Assembly (NCBI GenBank): GCA_947500575.1
Contig: CANMSI010000004.1
Location: forward strand, 470,778-534,777
Direction of reading: 5' to 3'
DNA from: an uncultured Flavobacteriaceae bacterium
GTDB taxonomy: Bacteria > Bacteroidota > Bacteroidia > Flavobacteriales > Flavobacteriaceae
DNA: 64,000 bases
Shown here in pieces: positions 9,801 to 17,188 of this stretch. Made by a program: the position numbers and the translations under genes. Position 1 is the first letter of the stretch, and every line of letters starts with the position of its first letter. The notes under the pieces were generated by a model that was not told the origin of the DNA, did no database searches, and saw only the letters and a list, made by a program, of their open reading frames with translations.

Positions 9801-9883
9801 CAGGAACCTATTACTACATATTGAATGTTGCTAACAGTGAGTTAGCATTTTTGAACGGGTATTTCTATGTAGGCACCAAATAA
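6848..9883 (+). CDS. Secreted FG-GAP/ASPIC-UnbV protein with T9SS type-B sorting domain
   Basis: 1011 residues, a surface or secreted protein. A signal peptide ends near residue 32. Residues about 45-430 hold at least seven FG-GAP/VCBS blades with calcium-loop motifs such as DYDLDGDLD, DFNNDGYPD, DFDQDGDLD, DYDNDGLVD, DFDNDGDFD, DVDNDGDID and DIDRDGDLD. An ASPIC/UnbV domain follows (about 440-535), then two cadherin/VCBS-like Ig modules starting NAPEAVDDAYE and NTTPLAEGDTY, a further extracellular segment, and the gliding-motility-type C-terminal domain (VTPNGDGVNDVLEI, FNRWGNIVFES, PTGTYYYI) that directs export by T9SS. A PorP/SprF-like gene follows after about 24 bp, the usual partner arrangement (compare SprB-SprF). 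The function is probably adhesion or binding; the ligand is unknown. Confidence 0.93.
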   Translation: MKHFYPQKTKKQNQLCLSLLMILLHLGFISHAQTTFTESATTYGLNIDGNKDGGHAWADYDLDGDLDLLINRDRGLNSVLLRNQLIETGTASFLDVTVALTDGMTTEMERSAIFADFNNDGYPDFARNTGSGGLNTGIEIRLQHPATQIFGDGLGGTAPYIYDNSNIADGLNTEGMVSFDFDQDGDLDIAFDNHNFGIDLLINNGNGIFTHGTPKGPGYDQNDATTWPFGLAQDAIDGDYSAAADYDNDGLVDIISRKRGEVDFFRNIGGSFSTTSIDIDDADNNNKGGVVFYDFDNDGDFDLFWTENGTNQIHENRDGTYIALGNATGIPTQIMGDEIEGIACGDVDNDGDIDIFLAGRDGFLYINQINSAAGANTGSAMQFVQDTSNNFLNGPGNGEGCTFIDIDRDGDLDLYANISNGENQLYINNLSNANSDKYLYVDIIENRDLYNLTGTQQRYAVGATAVLLACDGTVISGLREVNGGNGHGTQDPQRIHFGIPLEANQEIIIEVYFPTGPDGRHVVRLPYTPNALGTGWERVAIITPDLVGPNNAPEAVDDAYEYNDTTITLTPLVNDSDLDGDPIHITNITQPDHGTAILNTDGTIAYTPEIGYCGTATLTYTIEDTPSCMVFAKTHIATIRLTANTTPLAEGDTYTIMENSSNNVISVLDNDDFRCNGAQANIALAILTNPSDGIVAFNDNASPTNPLDDYLEYTPNTNFIGTDSFTYEITDANGHTASAEVQITVGVDPITSNTYDEEITIICGEDVPPIPDLVFMGGCGSYTVVFEEETVASGSSTDYMIVRTWTVTDICSNMEVFQQIIFVMQPEKGNITIELCVEEAAIDLRDYLPTGFDTSGTFEVVSGNVVLNDGTFDPLNLALDTYIISYNAESNSCIYEAEFTIIVNDSCVMEPCDENDISVSKAVTPNGDGVNDVLEILGGEACGYVYDIKVFNRWGNIVFESKDYQNNWGAFAPNNAAGSSGTLPTGTYYYILNVANSELAFLNGYFYVGTK

Positions 9884-9907
9884 AAGGGAGTTTTGATACA
9901 AAATAAG

Positions 9908-10804
9908 ATGAAAAAATATATGGTAATACTGGTGTTTGGATGCAGTTCTTTTATGAGTGCGCAACAACTACCGCAGTTTACACAGTATTTATATAATACA
10001 ACTTCTATTAACCCAGCCTATACGGGAAGTAGAGAACGATTAAATGTAACTGCCTTGCATAGAAATCAATGGGCCGGACTAGAAGGAAACCCACAAACAA
10101 GTACGGTTTCAGTTCATACGCCTTTGCGTTTTAGCAATGTAGGACTAGGATTTTCCTATATCAATGATAATTTAGGGGGTGAAAACACGAATTATTTCTA
10201 TGGTGATTTTTCATATAGCATTCCAGTAGGAAGAGAGGCTAAATTGGCTTTTGGACTAAAGGCGGGTTTCACTAATTACAATTTAGATAATCCAGATCCA
10301 AATGATCCATTTTTTAATGACAACTTTACAAAATGGTCTCCTAATTTTGGTGCAGGCTTGTACATGAGTACGAACCTTTGGTTTCTAGGTATCTCTGCTC
10401 CAAGGATTCTGAATACAGATATTAGCGGAGGAGAGTTTCAGGCATTGGAAAGAAACAGTTATTATGCCATTGGAGGTGTTGTTTTTGATATTGCTCCAGA
10501 CCTCAAATTAAAACCTTCGGTGATTACCAAATTTACCAATGGCGCACCAATTACCTATGACCTAAGTGCTCATCTCTTATTTAATGAAAAACTATGGATT
10601 GGTGCTTCCTATCGTTTTAATGATGCCAACAATTTTGGTGCTATTATAGATTATCAAATAGCACAGAGTTTTAGAATTGGCTATGCCTATGATCTTCCAA
10701 CTTCTACTTTTAGACCATATTCATCAGGTACGCATGAAATTCTCTTGATTTATGAACTGTTTTCCAAAGGTGTGGGAGGTATAAAATCTCCAAGGTATTT
10801 TTAA
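9908..10804 (+). CDS. PorP/SprF-family T9SS outer-membrane protein
   Basis: 298 residues from the ATG at 9908; the frame also allows a TTG at 9893, but the ATG directly starts a clean signal peptide (MKKYMVILVFGCSSFMSAQQ). The mature start QLPQFTQYLYNTTSINPAYTGS is not quoted in full here, but QYLYNTTSINPAYTGS is the hallmark of the family, followed by HRNQWAGLEGNPQT and an outer-membrane beta-barrel with alternating strands to the C-terminus. In flavobacteria these proteins sit next to type-B-CTD cargo and are needed to export or anchor that cargo; the neighbour upstream is such a cargo. Probably one transcript with it. It is one of many paralogues expected per genome, so no specific symbol is given. 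Confidence 0.92.
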   Translation: MKKYMVILVFGCSSFMSAQQLPQFTQYLYNTTSINPAYTGSRERLNVTALHRNQWAGLEGNPQTSTVSVHTPLRFSNVGLGFSYINDNLGGENTNYFYGDFSYSIPVGREAKLAFGLKAGFTNYNLDNPDPNDPFFNDNFTKWSPNFGAGLYMSTNLWFLGISAPRILNTDISGGEFQALERNSYYAIGGVVFDIAPDLKLKPSVITKFTNGAPITYDLSAHLLFNEKLWIGASYRFNDANNFGAIIDYQIAQSFRIGYAYDLPTSTFRPYSSGTHEILLIYELFSKGVGGIKSPRYF

Positions 10805-10875
10805 TTGTTAAAGAAATTCACCTAGCAAGAGTATAGCTTTCTCAAAGACAATTTCTAATAACTCAAAAAAGCCGT

Positions 10876-10883
10876 TATCTTTG
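10876..10883 (+). promoter_or_regulatory. Bacteroidota -7 box (TATCTTTG)
   Basis: TATCTTTG lies 15 bp before the start of the lipoprotein gene at 10898 and fits the TAnnTTTG consensus, implying a very short leader and transcription separate from the PorP-like gene. Confidence 0.5.
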
Positions 10884-10897
10884 TTCAAACTAAAAAA

Positions 10898-11575
10898 ATG
10901 CACATGCGCGCTTCCTTTGTTGCTCTATTATCACTACTCATTTTAGGATGTAAAACGGATCCAAAACCGGTTGCCACAACACCTGAGAAAGAACAAACCA
11001 TCTTAGAGAAAGTCGCATACGCTCACGGTTTTGAAAATTGGAAAGAAGTTAGTACCATTCAGTTTACATTCAATGTGGATAGGGATAGCTCCCATTTTGA
11101 ACGTACTTGGATATGGAAACCAAAAAGTAACCATGTAACAGGAATTAGTCTAAAAGATACTATTAGCTATAATCGAAATGTGCTTGATAGTATTTCGTAT
11201 GAGCCTAACGCAGCCTTTGTAAATGATAAATTTTGGTTGCTTGCACCTTATAATTTGATCTGGGACAAGGATAATATAACTCATGAACATTCCAAAAGTG
11301 CGGAAGCTCCTATCAGCAAAAAGACAATGCAGAAGCTTACCATCGTTTATGGTTCTGAAGGAGGGTATACGCCAGGAGATGCATACGATTTCTATTTTGA
11401 AGATGATTATGTGATTAAAGAATGGGTATTTAGAAAGTCGAATCAGCTAGAACCTAATATGTCAACTACTTGGGAAGATTACAATATCTTTAGTGGCATA
11501 CCACTTGCGCAGATGCATATGAATGCTGAAAAGAATTTCAAACTATCTTTTAGCAATTTAGCAATAAAGAAATAA
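10898..11575 (+). CDS. Uncharacterised lipoprotein
   Basis: 225 residues with a type II signal peptide: LLSLLILGC places the lipidated cysteine at about residue 18. After a short linker, the domain starts at ILEKVAYAHGFENW and contains many aromatic residues (FERTWIWKP, DKFWLLAPYNLIWD, TTWEDYNIF). Such beta-rich lipoproteins in Bacteroidota are often of the outer-membrane LolA/LolB-like or YcnI-like type, but I do not recognise a named family. The start could be either of two ATGs six bases apart. It has its own -7 box and stands alone between the PorP-like gene and a convergent MFS gene. Confidence 0.85.
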   Translation: MHMRASFVALLSLLILGCKTDPKPVATTPEKEQTILEKVAYAHGFENWKEVSTIQFTFNVDRDSSHFERTWIWKPKSNHVTGISLKDTISYNRNVLDSISYEPNAAFVNDKFWLLAPYNLIWDKDNITHEHSKSAEAPISKKTMQKLTIVYGSEGGYTPGDAYDFYFEDDYVIKEWVFRKSNQLEPNMSTTWEDYNIFSGIPLAQMHMNAEKNFKLSFSNLAIKK

Positions 11576-11586
11576 TAGGGAATATA

Positions 11587-12735
11587 CTATTGTGCTTTTC
11601 TAGCTAGTAAGAAAGAGGCTCCAAGCACAATAACAGAGCAAATTAAAAGGATTATAAAACTGAGGTTTAAAGAATATTCTTCTGCCAAAAACCCAAGAAT
11701 TACTGGTCCAGTTAAAAAACCGGCGTATCCAGTACCTGCTATAAAAGAGACACCTTGAGAAGATGCTACCCCTTTTACAGCTCCTCCAATTCTAAACAGT
11801 TCAGGAATAATCACGGAAAATCCAAGGCCTGTAAATGCAAAACCTACAATAGCTAAATAGGTTTGTCCTGTAAGCACCAACAAAAAACCTAGAATAGCAA
11901 TAAGGCTGCCTCCAGCTACAATTTTTATAGAACCAATTTTAGCACTAATACTATCTCCAAAAAAACGCCCTAATGTCATCCATATAGAAAAAGCCAAAAA
12001 GCCAGATCCAATTAGTGTTTCTGGAGCCAAAGCCACCTCTTTTAAAAACAAACCGCTCCAATCTACTATGGCTCCTTCACTTCCCATAATAATAAAAGAA
12101 ACGATCCCAATAATTAGCAATGGTTTAAATAGTTTGAGACTAAATGGCTCCTTTTCTACTGGTGCAGCTTTTATATTTATATATTTCTTGTAAAAAATAA
12201 GGTTCACTCCAATAACCAAAATGACGGCAAAAGTCATATGTAATGCAGGGTTGGCAATGGTACCTATTAAAAAACTACCCAAACCTGCCAAGACACCTCC
12301 TAGACTAAAAAATCCATGAGCAGCCGACATAAAGTTCTGTTGATCTTTTTTTTCAATTTCAGTAACTAAGGTATTCATAGCAATGTCTGTAAAGCCATTT
12401 ACAAAACCAAAAACAAAAAGAGCTGCTATCAACACATAATAATTAGGCGCTAATAAAGGCAACAAAGCCGTTAAACCACTTAAAACCGCCCCATAAGAAG
12501 TTGCTTTTCCCACTCCTACCTTATTAATGATTTTAGCCGCTACAGGAAATACTGTAAAGACCCCCAAGGAAAGAAAGAACAGCGCAATACCTAAATCCGC
12601 TTTATTAATATCTAATTGTTCTTTTACAGTTGGAATATAGATAGCCCAGGTACCGAAAAGAATATTTAGGCTAGCAAATACCCAAGCGGGTCCAAAATAT
12701 TTTGGGTTAGAAAGAATGAGTTGAAGAGATTTCAT
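11587..12735 (-). CDS. MFS transporter
   Basis: 382 residues with about twelve hydrophobic segments in two halves joined by a basic loop (YKKYINIKAAPVEKEPFSLK). Features of the major facilitator superfamily are visible, with a conserved acidic residue in the first loop region (LDINKADLG) and glycine-rich helices. The closest family by feel is the YbjJ/FucP-like group of inner-membrane permeases; the substrate cannot be read from the sequence. It is divergent from the AraC regulator at 12875 with 139 bp between them, an arrangement that suggests the regulator controls the transporter. Its end is 11 bp from the convergent lipoprotein gene. Confidence 0.88.
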   Translation of the reverse strand: MKSLQLILSNPKYFGPAWVFASLNILFGTWAIYIPTVKEQLDINKADLGIALFFLSLGVFTVFPVAAKIINKVGVGKATSYGAVLSGLTALLPLLAPNYYVLIAALFVFGFVNGFTDIAMNTLVTEIEKKDQQNFMSAAHGFFSLGGVLAGLGSFLIGTIANPALHMTFAVILVIGVNLIFYKKYINIKAAPVEKEPFSLKLFKPLLIIGIVSFIIMGSEGAIVDWSGLFLKEVALAPETLIGSGFLAFSIWMTLGRFFGDSISAKIGSIKIVAGGSLIAILGFLLVLTGQTYLAIVGFAFTGLGFSVIIPELFRIGGAVKGVASSQGVSFIAGTGYAGFLTGPVILGFLAEEYSLNLSFIILLICSVIVLGASFLLARKAQ

Positions 12736-12874
12736 TAAGCTTTACGAGACTTTAATAAATACCTTCACAAAGTAATTACAAGTAGGCGAATAAAAATAGG
12801 TTAAAGTATTCCAGATATAAGACATTTCATTCTTAAATTTAGTACAATTCCAACTTTAAGGGTAATTTTACTAT

Positions 12875-13747
12875 ATGAAACCCATTTATGAAACAATAGA
12901 CGTAGCTGTAGATACTTCCCTTAAAATAGCTACATATAATCATTCTGAAGCTTGCAAGTTGGCCAACTGGCATATCCATCCAGAACATGAACTGGTCTAT
13001 ATTAAAAATGGCAAAGGAAGTTTGCGTATCGGTACGGAAGTCATTCCCTATGACAAGGGTGTACTAGTTTTTCTAGGTCCCAATATTCCGCATGCCGATT
13101 TTAGCAATAGAGAATATGAAGACAATCTAGAAGTTGTAGTTCAATTTAAAAGTGATTTTTTAGAAGATAAGATTGCTATATTTCCAGAATTTAAGAAAAT
13201 AAAACAGTTAATTGATAAGTCGAAAAAAGTACTACTTTTTGATTCTAGTATGCACCATCAATTGACAGATACATTTCTAAAATTTGAACAACTAGACGCT
13301 GCTGGAAAGCTGATACACTTCATGGGAATTTTAGATGCTTTATCCACTACAAACAACTACAGGTGTATCTTTGAAACACCTATATCTTTTAGCTTTAAAA
13401 CTCTCGAAGTGAATAGGCTTGAAGGAGTTTTTGAATACGTCAACACACATTACGAAAAAGACATTTCTAGTCAAACCCTTGCAAATGAATTTGGATTAAC
13501 GGTCAATTCTTTTTGTAGGTTCTTTAAAAAAATGACACAACGTTCCTTTATTCAATTTTTAAATAATTATAGAACTAGAAAGGCTACTGAACTATTTCGT
13601 GAGACACAACTTTCCATTTCCGAAGTAATGTATCAATGTGGCTATACAGATCCTTCTTACTTTACCAAGCAATTTAAAAAACATCAAGGGAACACCCCTA
13701 GTGCTTATATACTCAAAATAAGATCGCTTGCGGCGAGCGAAATTTAA
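12875..13747 (+). CDS. AraC-family transcriptional regulator with cupin sensor
   Basis: 290 residues. The N-terminal half is a cupin (WHIHPEHELVYIKNGKG, then PNIPHAD), the ligand-binding part of AraC regulators. The C-terminal 100 residues hold two helix-turn-helix units: SSQTLANEFGLTVNSFCRFF and ISEVMYQCGYTDPSYFTKQF, the second with the family signature. It likely binds a small sugar-like or aromatic ligand and activates a nearby promoter. The candidate target is the divergent MFS gene; the convergent kynU gene lies only 22 bp beyond its end but reads the other way. Confidence 0.92.
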   Translation: MKPIYETIDVAVDTSLKIATYNHSEACKLANWHIHPEHELVYIKNGKGSLRIGTEVIPYDKGVLVFLGPNIPHADFSNREYEDNLEVVVQFKSDFLEDKIAIFPEFKKIKQLIDKSKKVLLFDSSMHHQLTDTFLKFEQLDAAGKLIHFMGILDALSTTNNYRCIFETPISFSFKTLEVNRLEGVFEYVNTHYEKDISSQTLANEFGLTVNSFCRFFKKMTQRSFIQFLNNYRTRKATELFRETQLSISEVMYQCGYTDPSYFTKQFKKHQGNTPSAYILKIRSLAASEI

Positions 13748-13769
13748 AACCGTAAATGGGAAAAGAAAT

Positions 13770-15044
13770 TTATGAGTTCTTATTTAAAATTCCGTTTTTT
13801 AAAATCTGACCAAAACGGTACATATCTTCAAAGGAACAATAGAAAGGTGCTGGTGCTAGTCGAATTACATTGGGTTCTCTCCAATCTGTAATAACCCCAT
13901 TTTCCATTAAATAAGTAAATAAAGACTTTCCTTCTCCGTGCAAAAAAACAGAAAGTTGGCACCCTCTATCTTTTGGAGTAATAATTTCAAAACTTGCATC
14001 GACGACTTTGTCAATCTCATGTAGAACAAATTCCAAGTAGGCCACCAATGTATCTCTCTTTTGGATGAGTGCCTCCATACCTACCTCATCAAAAAGGGTT
14101 AAAGATGCCAAATAGGGGGCTACTGACAATATAGGAGCATTGCTCAGTTGCCAAGCATCTGCATTTTCCATGGGTTCAAACTCAGGTTTCATTAAAAATC
14201 GGGTCTCTTTTTTTGTGCCCCACCATCCTTCAAACCTGGGAATATCTTTTGTATTTAAGTGCTTCTCATGTACAAATAGTCCTGATGCATTGCCTGGACC
14301 GCTATTCATATATTTATAGCTACACCAAGCGGCAAAGTCTACATCCCAATTGTGCAACTCTAATTTTACATTACCAGCTGCATGCGCCAGATCCCATCCA
14401 ACATAAGCACCTACTTTTTTACCAGCAGCGGTAATGGTTTTCATGTCAAATACCTGGCCATTATAGTAATTTACTCCTCCGATAAGTACTAATGCTAAAG
14501 CATCTCCAACTTCATCAATGGCGGCTACTATATCTTCCGTACGCCATGCATTTTCTCCCGGTCTTTTCTTTACCTCTACTAAGGCATCTTTTGGATCTAA
14601 ACCATGAAATCGCAACTGACTTGCTAGCATATATTGATCTGAGGGAAATGCCTTTTCTTCACAGATAATTTTATAACGTTTGGTCGTTGGTCTGTAAAAA
14701 GAAACCATCAGCAGATGCAAGTTAACAGTAAGTGTATTCATTACTGAAATTTCTTGCGTTTGCGCACCCACAATTGTGGCTAAGGGTGCTGCTAAACGTT
14801 CATGATAATCCCACCAGGGTTTATCTGCATAAAAATGCCCTTCAACAGCTAGAGAAGCCCAATCAGTCATTACCTCTTCAACATATGCTTGTGTCCGTTT
14901 TGGTTGAAGACCTAAAGAGTTTCCTGTGAAATAAATTACTTGATTGCCCTTCACTTTGGGAAAGTGAAACTTGCTACGATAGCTATGAAGAGGGTCTTCT
15001 TTATCCAATTGCTGGGCAAATGCCAAAGAATTTTTGAATTGCAT
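13770..15044 (-). CDS. kynU: Kynureninase
   Basis: 424 residues, the family length. This PLP enzyme hydrolyses kynurenine or 3-hydroxykynurenine to (3-hydroxy)anthranilate and alanine. The PLP lysine is K244 in WCSYKYMNSGPG; GWDLAHAAGN carries the PLP-ring aspartate; YFTGNSLGLQPK near the N-terminus and the C-terminal WREPNVIRLAPAPFYCSFED stretch (in pieces) fit kynureninase. The GNAT gene upstream on the same strand ends 60 bp before it, so they may be cotranscribed. Together with kmo at 4.3 kb it gives two consecutive steps of tryptophan breakdown or quinolinate supply, although the genes are not adjacent. Confidence 0.95.
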   Translation of the reverse strand: MQFKNSLAFAQQLDKEDPLHSYRSKFHFPKVKGNQVIYFTGNSLGLQPKRTQAYVEEVMTDWASLAVEGHFYADKPWWDYHERLAAPLATIVGAQTQEISVMNTLTVNLHLLMVSFYRPTTKRYKIICEEKAFPSDQYMLASQLRFHGLDPKDALVEVKKRPGENAWRTEDIVAAIDEVGDALALVLIGGVNYYNGQVFDMKTITAAGKKVGAYVGWDLAHAAGNVKLELHNWDVDFAAWCSYKYMNSGPGNASGLFVHEKHLNTKDIPRFEGWWGTKKETRFLMKPEFEPMENADAWQLSNAPILSVAPYLASLTLFDEVGMEALIQKRDTLVAYLEFVLHEIDKVVDASFEIITPKDRGCQLSVFLHGEGKSLFTYLMENGVITDWREPNVIRLAPAPFYCSFEDMYRFGQILKNGILNKNS

Positions 15045-15104
15045 AGGGTAATTTTTCTCAAAAATACGACAACATTAGGGATAATAAGTATAAAAATGTA
15101 ACCA

Positions 15105-15575
15105 TCAGGTAATGTCTTCTCGTAAACGCATTTCAATCAAATGCTTTTCAAATCCGGCTTTCTCATACGATCTGATAGCAGGTTCATTATCCGTATATAC
15201 AGTTAATCGTATTTCATTTAATCCTCTGGTTAAAGCCCATTTTTTTAGTCCATCAATGATAACTGCATTAACTCCTTTCCCTCTATAAGATGGTACTGTA
15301 TACATAAAACCAAGGTAACAATAAGCGTTATGATCTAAATAAGGTTTGGCTTCCATTACTTTGGCATATCCAGAACCTACGATATGCCCGTTTACTTCAC
15401 AAACCAAAACCTCTGCATCTTCTGCTTTAATTAGCAACTTTAAATCGTAGTAACTTATTGGGTCCTTATCCAGTGTACTATCAAAAGGCCTTTCCGCTTG
15501 TATAATTCCTTGCTCAAATCCCAATAAAACATCTAGATCTGTTAAGGTAGCTTTTCGTACAGTGAGTTGTTCCAT
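15105..15575 (-). CDS. GNAT-family N-acetyltransferase
   Basis: 156 residues covering one GNAT fold. The acetyl-CoA-binding motif A is seen as TVPSYRGKGVNAVIIDGL, with the preceding beta-4 strand NAYCYLGFMY and the C-terminal motif B NEPAIRSYEKAGFEKH. The acceptor is unknown; small-molecule or peptide amines are typical. It lies directly upstream of kynU in the same direction, so an amino-acid-related substrate is possible but only inferred from position. Confidence 0.9.
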   Translation of the reverse strand: MEQLTVRKATLTDLDVLLGFEQGIIQAERPFDSTLDKDPISYYDLKLLIKAEDAEVLVCEVNGHIVGSGYAKVMEAKPYLDHNAYCYLGFMYTVPSYRGKGVNAVIIDGLKKWALTRGLNEIRLTVYTDNEPAIRSYEKAGFEKHLIEMRLREDIT

Positions 15576-15646
15576 AAGGCATTATATTCATTGATCTTCG
15601 TATTCTAAAGTAGTATATATTTTCCTAATTTTACAAAAAATTAAGC

Positions 15647-16288
15647 ATGCATTTTCTTTCACAAGTATTGGAGGACTATATTGCCGATCAATCAGAATCG
15701 GAACCTACACTTTTGAGTGAGCTTACCAAAGAAACACATCTTAAAGTAATACAGCCCCGGATGATTACGGGACATTTTCAAGGGCGGGTTTTAAGCATGC
15801 TTTCTAAAATTATACGCCCAAAAACGATATTAGAGATTGGCACCTATACTGGATATTCTGCCCTTTGCTTAGCCGAAGGTTTACAAACGGATGGCCAGCT
15901 GCATACCATTGATGTAAATGAAGAATTAAACAGCATGCAGCGTCGCTATTTTGACCGCAGTGCCTATGGTACTCAAATAGTGCAGCACACTGGAGATGCA
16001 TTGGATATAATTCCTACTCTAGACATGTGCTTTGATCTTGTTTTCATCGATGCAGAAAAAAAATACTATGATTCCTATTTTGAAGCCGCACTAAAGAAAA
16101 GTACATCCGGTAGTATTATTTTATCGGATAATGTGCTTTGGTCTGGAAAGGTAGTAGCACCCTTAAACGAAAAGGATAAAGCTACCAAAGTACTTTTGGC
16201 ATATAATAAAAAATTAAAAGAAGATCCTAGGGTAGAAACCGTATTATTGCCCATTAGGGATGGGCTAACTTTAAGTAGGGTACTATAA
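15647..16288 (+). CDS. O-methyltransferase (CCoAMT-like, SAM-dependent)
   Basis: 213 residues, matching the bacterial caffeoyl-CoA O-methyltransferase family (Methyltransf_3). SAM-binding motif I is LEIGTYTGYSALCLAEGL, with an acidic residue at the end of strand 2 (TIDVNEE) and metal-ligand-like VFIDAEKKYYDSYF and LSDNVLWSG. The family methylates catechol-type hydroxyls with divalent metal; the native substrate here is unknown. Its last 35 bp overlap the end of the convergent PAP2 gene, a tight tail-to-tail overlap. Confidence 0.93.
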   Translation: MHFLSQVLEDYIADQSESEPTLLSELTKETHLKVIQPRMITGHFQGRVLSMLSKIIRPKTILEIGTYTGYSALCLAEGLQTDGQLHTIDVNEELNSMQRRYFDRSAYGTQIVQHTGDALDIIPTLDMCFDLVFIDAEKKYYDSYFEAALKKSTSGSIILSDNVLWSGKVVAPLNEKDKATKVLLAYNKKLKEDPRVETVLLPIRDGLTLSRVL

Positions 16289-16826
16289 GCTTTGTGTAGA
16301 ATGTGTAAAACAAAAATGCGCAGAGCAAGCCAACCATTGCTCCAACCAAAATATCTAAAGGATAATGTACTCCAACATAGATTCGGCTATAAGCAAAAAG
16401 TAATGGCCATAAATAAAATATCCAAACCCATTTCATACGTTTTCTTAGGAAGAGCACTATGAGGGTAGTTATTGAAAAAGAGCTAGAGGCATGGCCTGAA
16501 AAAAAACTGTAGCTCACAGGTCTTTTAAGAATTCTAATAAAACTATTTAGTTCCACATCGTTATTAGGTCGTAATCGCATTACCCAATCCTTCACCAAAT
16601 TGGTAGATGTTACGATAAAGAAGATCAGCCCTACAACGGTAAGGGTTATAAAAAAAGCTTGTTTCCTAGGGTACTTTAACCAAACAAGTATCAGGAATAA
16701 AAGAAATAGAGGAATCCAAGTAGTTATATTGGTAAGGGTAGACCAAAAAGGGTCGTAGGCCGGAGTGCCAAGGCTGTTTAGGTAAATAAAGGTTTCCTTA
16801 TCCCATTCCAACAGCGCATCCCACAT
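16254..16826 (-). CDS. PAP2-family lipid phosphatase
   Basis: 190 residues with five to six transmembrane helices. The three phosphatase signature motifs are visible: KDWVMRLRP, SFFSGHAS (the usual PSGH proline is replaced by F) and SRIYVGVHYPLDILVGA, giving the catalytic histidines in motifs 2 and 3. It probably acts on undecaprenyl pyrophosphate or another membrane lipid phosphate. It follows tatA after a 1-bp gap on the same strand, so the two are cotranscribed, and its 3' end overlaps the O-methyltransferase gene. Confidence 0.92.
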   Translation of the reverse strand: MWDALLEWDKETFIYLNSLGTPAYDPFWSTLTNITTWIPLFLLFLILVWLKYPRKQAFFITLTVVGLIFFIVTSTNLVKDWVMRLRPNNDVELNSFIRILKRPVSYSFFSGHASSSFSITTLIVLFLRKRMKWVWIFYLWPLLFAYSRIYVGVHYPLDILVGAMVGLLCAFLFYTFYTKLIVPYLKLAHP

Positions 16827-16827
16827 C

Positions 16828-17109
16828 CTATTTGCGTTTAATTACGCCGGTAACATCATCTACATTCTCTTTTACCTTGTCAATCTCTTTTTTAATGTCT
16901 TTTGTAAAACTTGTATCGATACCTTGTTTTTCTGCACTTTTATGAATCTCCTGTTTGATATCTTCGGTGGCATCTTTTAACTGGCGCATTCCCTTGCCAA
17001 GACCTTTAGCAATACCGGGGATTTTGTCAGCACCAAACAGCATTACCACGATCAGGAGGATCACAAAAATTTCGGGGCCACTAATAAATAAAGGGATATT
17101 TGGTAACAT
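16828..17109 (-). CDS. tatA: Twin-arginine translocase subunit TatA/TatE
   Basis: 93 residues from the ATG at 17109. One N-terminal transmembrane helix (GPEIFVILLIVVMLFG) is followed by the conserved FGADKIPGIAKGLGKGMRQL amphipathic helix and a charged, coiled tail rich in Lys and Asp. TatA forms the pore of the Sec-independent export system for folded proteins. A longer frame beginning at 17172 would translate through the terminator hairpin of the upstream peptidase gene, so the inner start is chosen. It begins an operon with the PAP2 gene (1 bp gap). A Tat-type leader is seen on the M15 peptidase at 31.9 kb; tatC is not in the window. Confidence 0.92.
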   Translation of the reverse strand: MLPNIPLFISGPEIFVILLIVVMLFGADKIPGIAKGLGKGMRQLKDATEDIKQEIHKSAEKQGIDTSFTKDIKKEIDKVKENVDDVTGVIKRK

Positions 17110-17140
17110 ACTACAAATATAGTAAAGTTGGGTGCTAAAT

Positions 17141-17168
17141 AAAAAAAGCCCCGTCATAAACGGGGCTT
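17141..17168 (-). terminator. Intrinsic terminator of the 22.5-17.2 kb operon
   Basis: Stem AAGCCCCGT / ACGGGGCTT with a 5-base loop, followed on the minus strand by a run of seven T. It lies 20 bp after the M1 peptidase stop codon and just upstream of the tatA start. Confidence 0.9.
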
Positions 17169-17188
17169 CCACTTTAAATGAAATACTG

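Noticed and set aside
9893-9907. TTG start for the PorP/SprF-like gene
   Set aside because: The ATG at 9908 directly begins the signal peptide; the TTG adds only five residues with no support.
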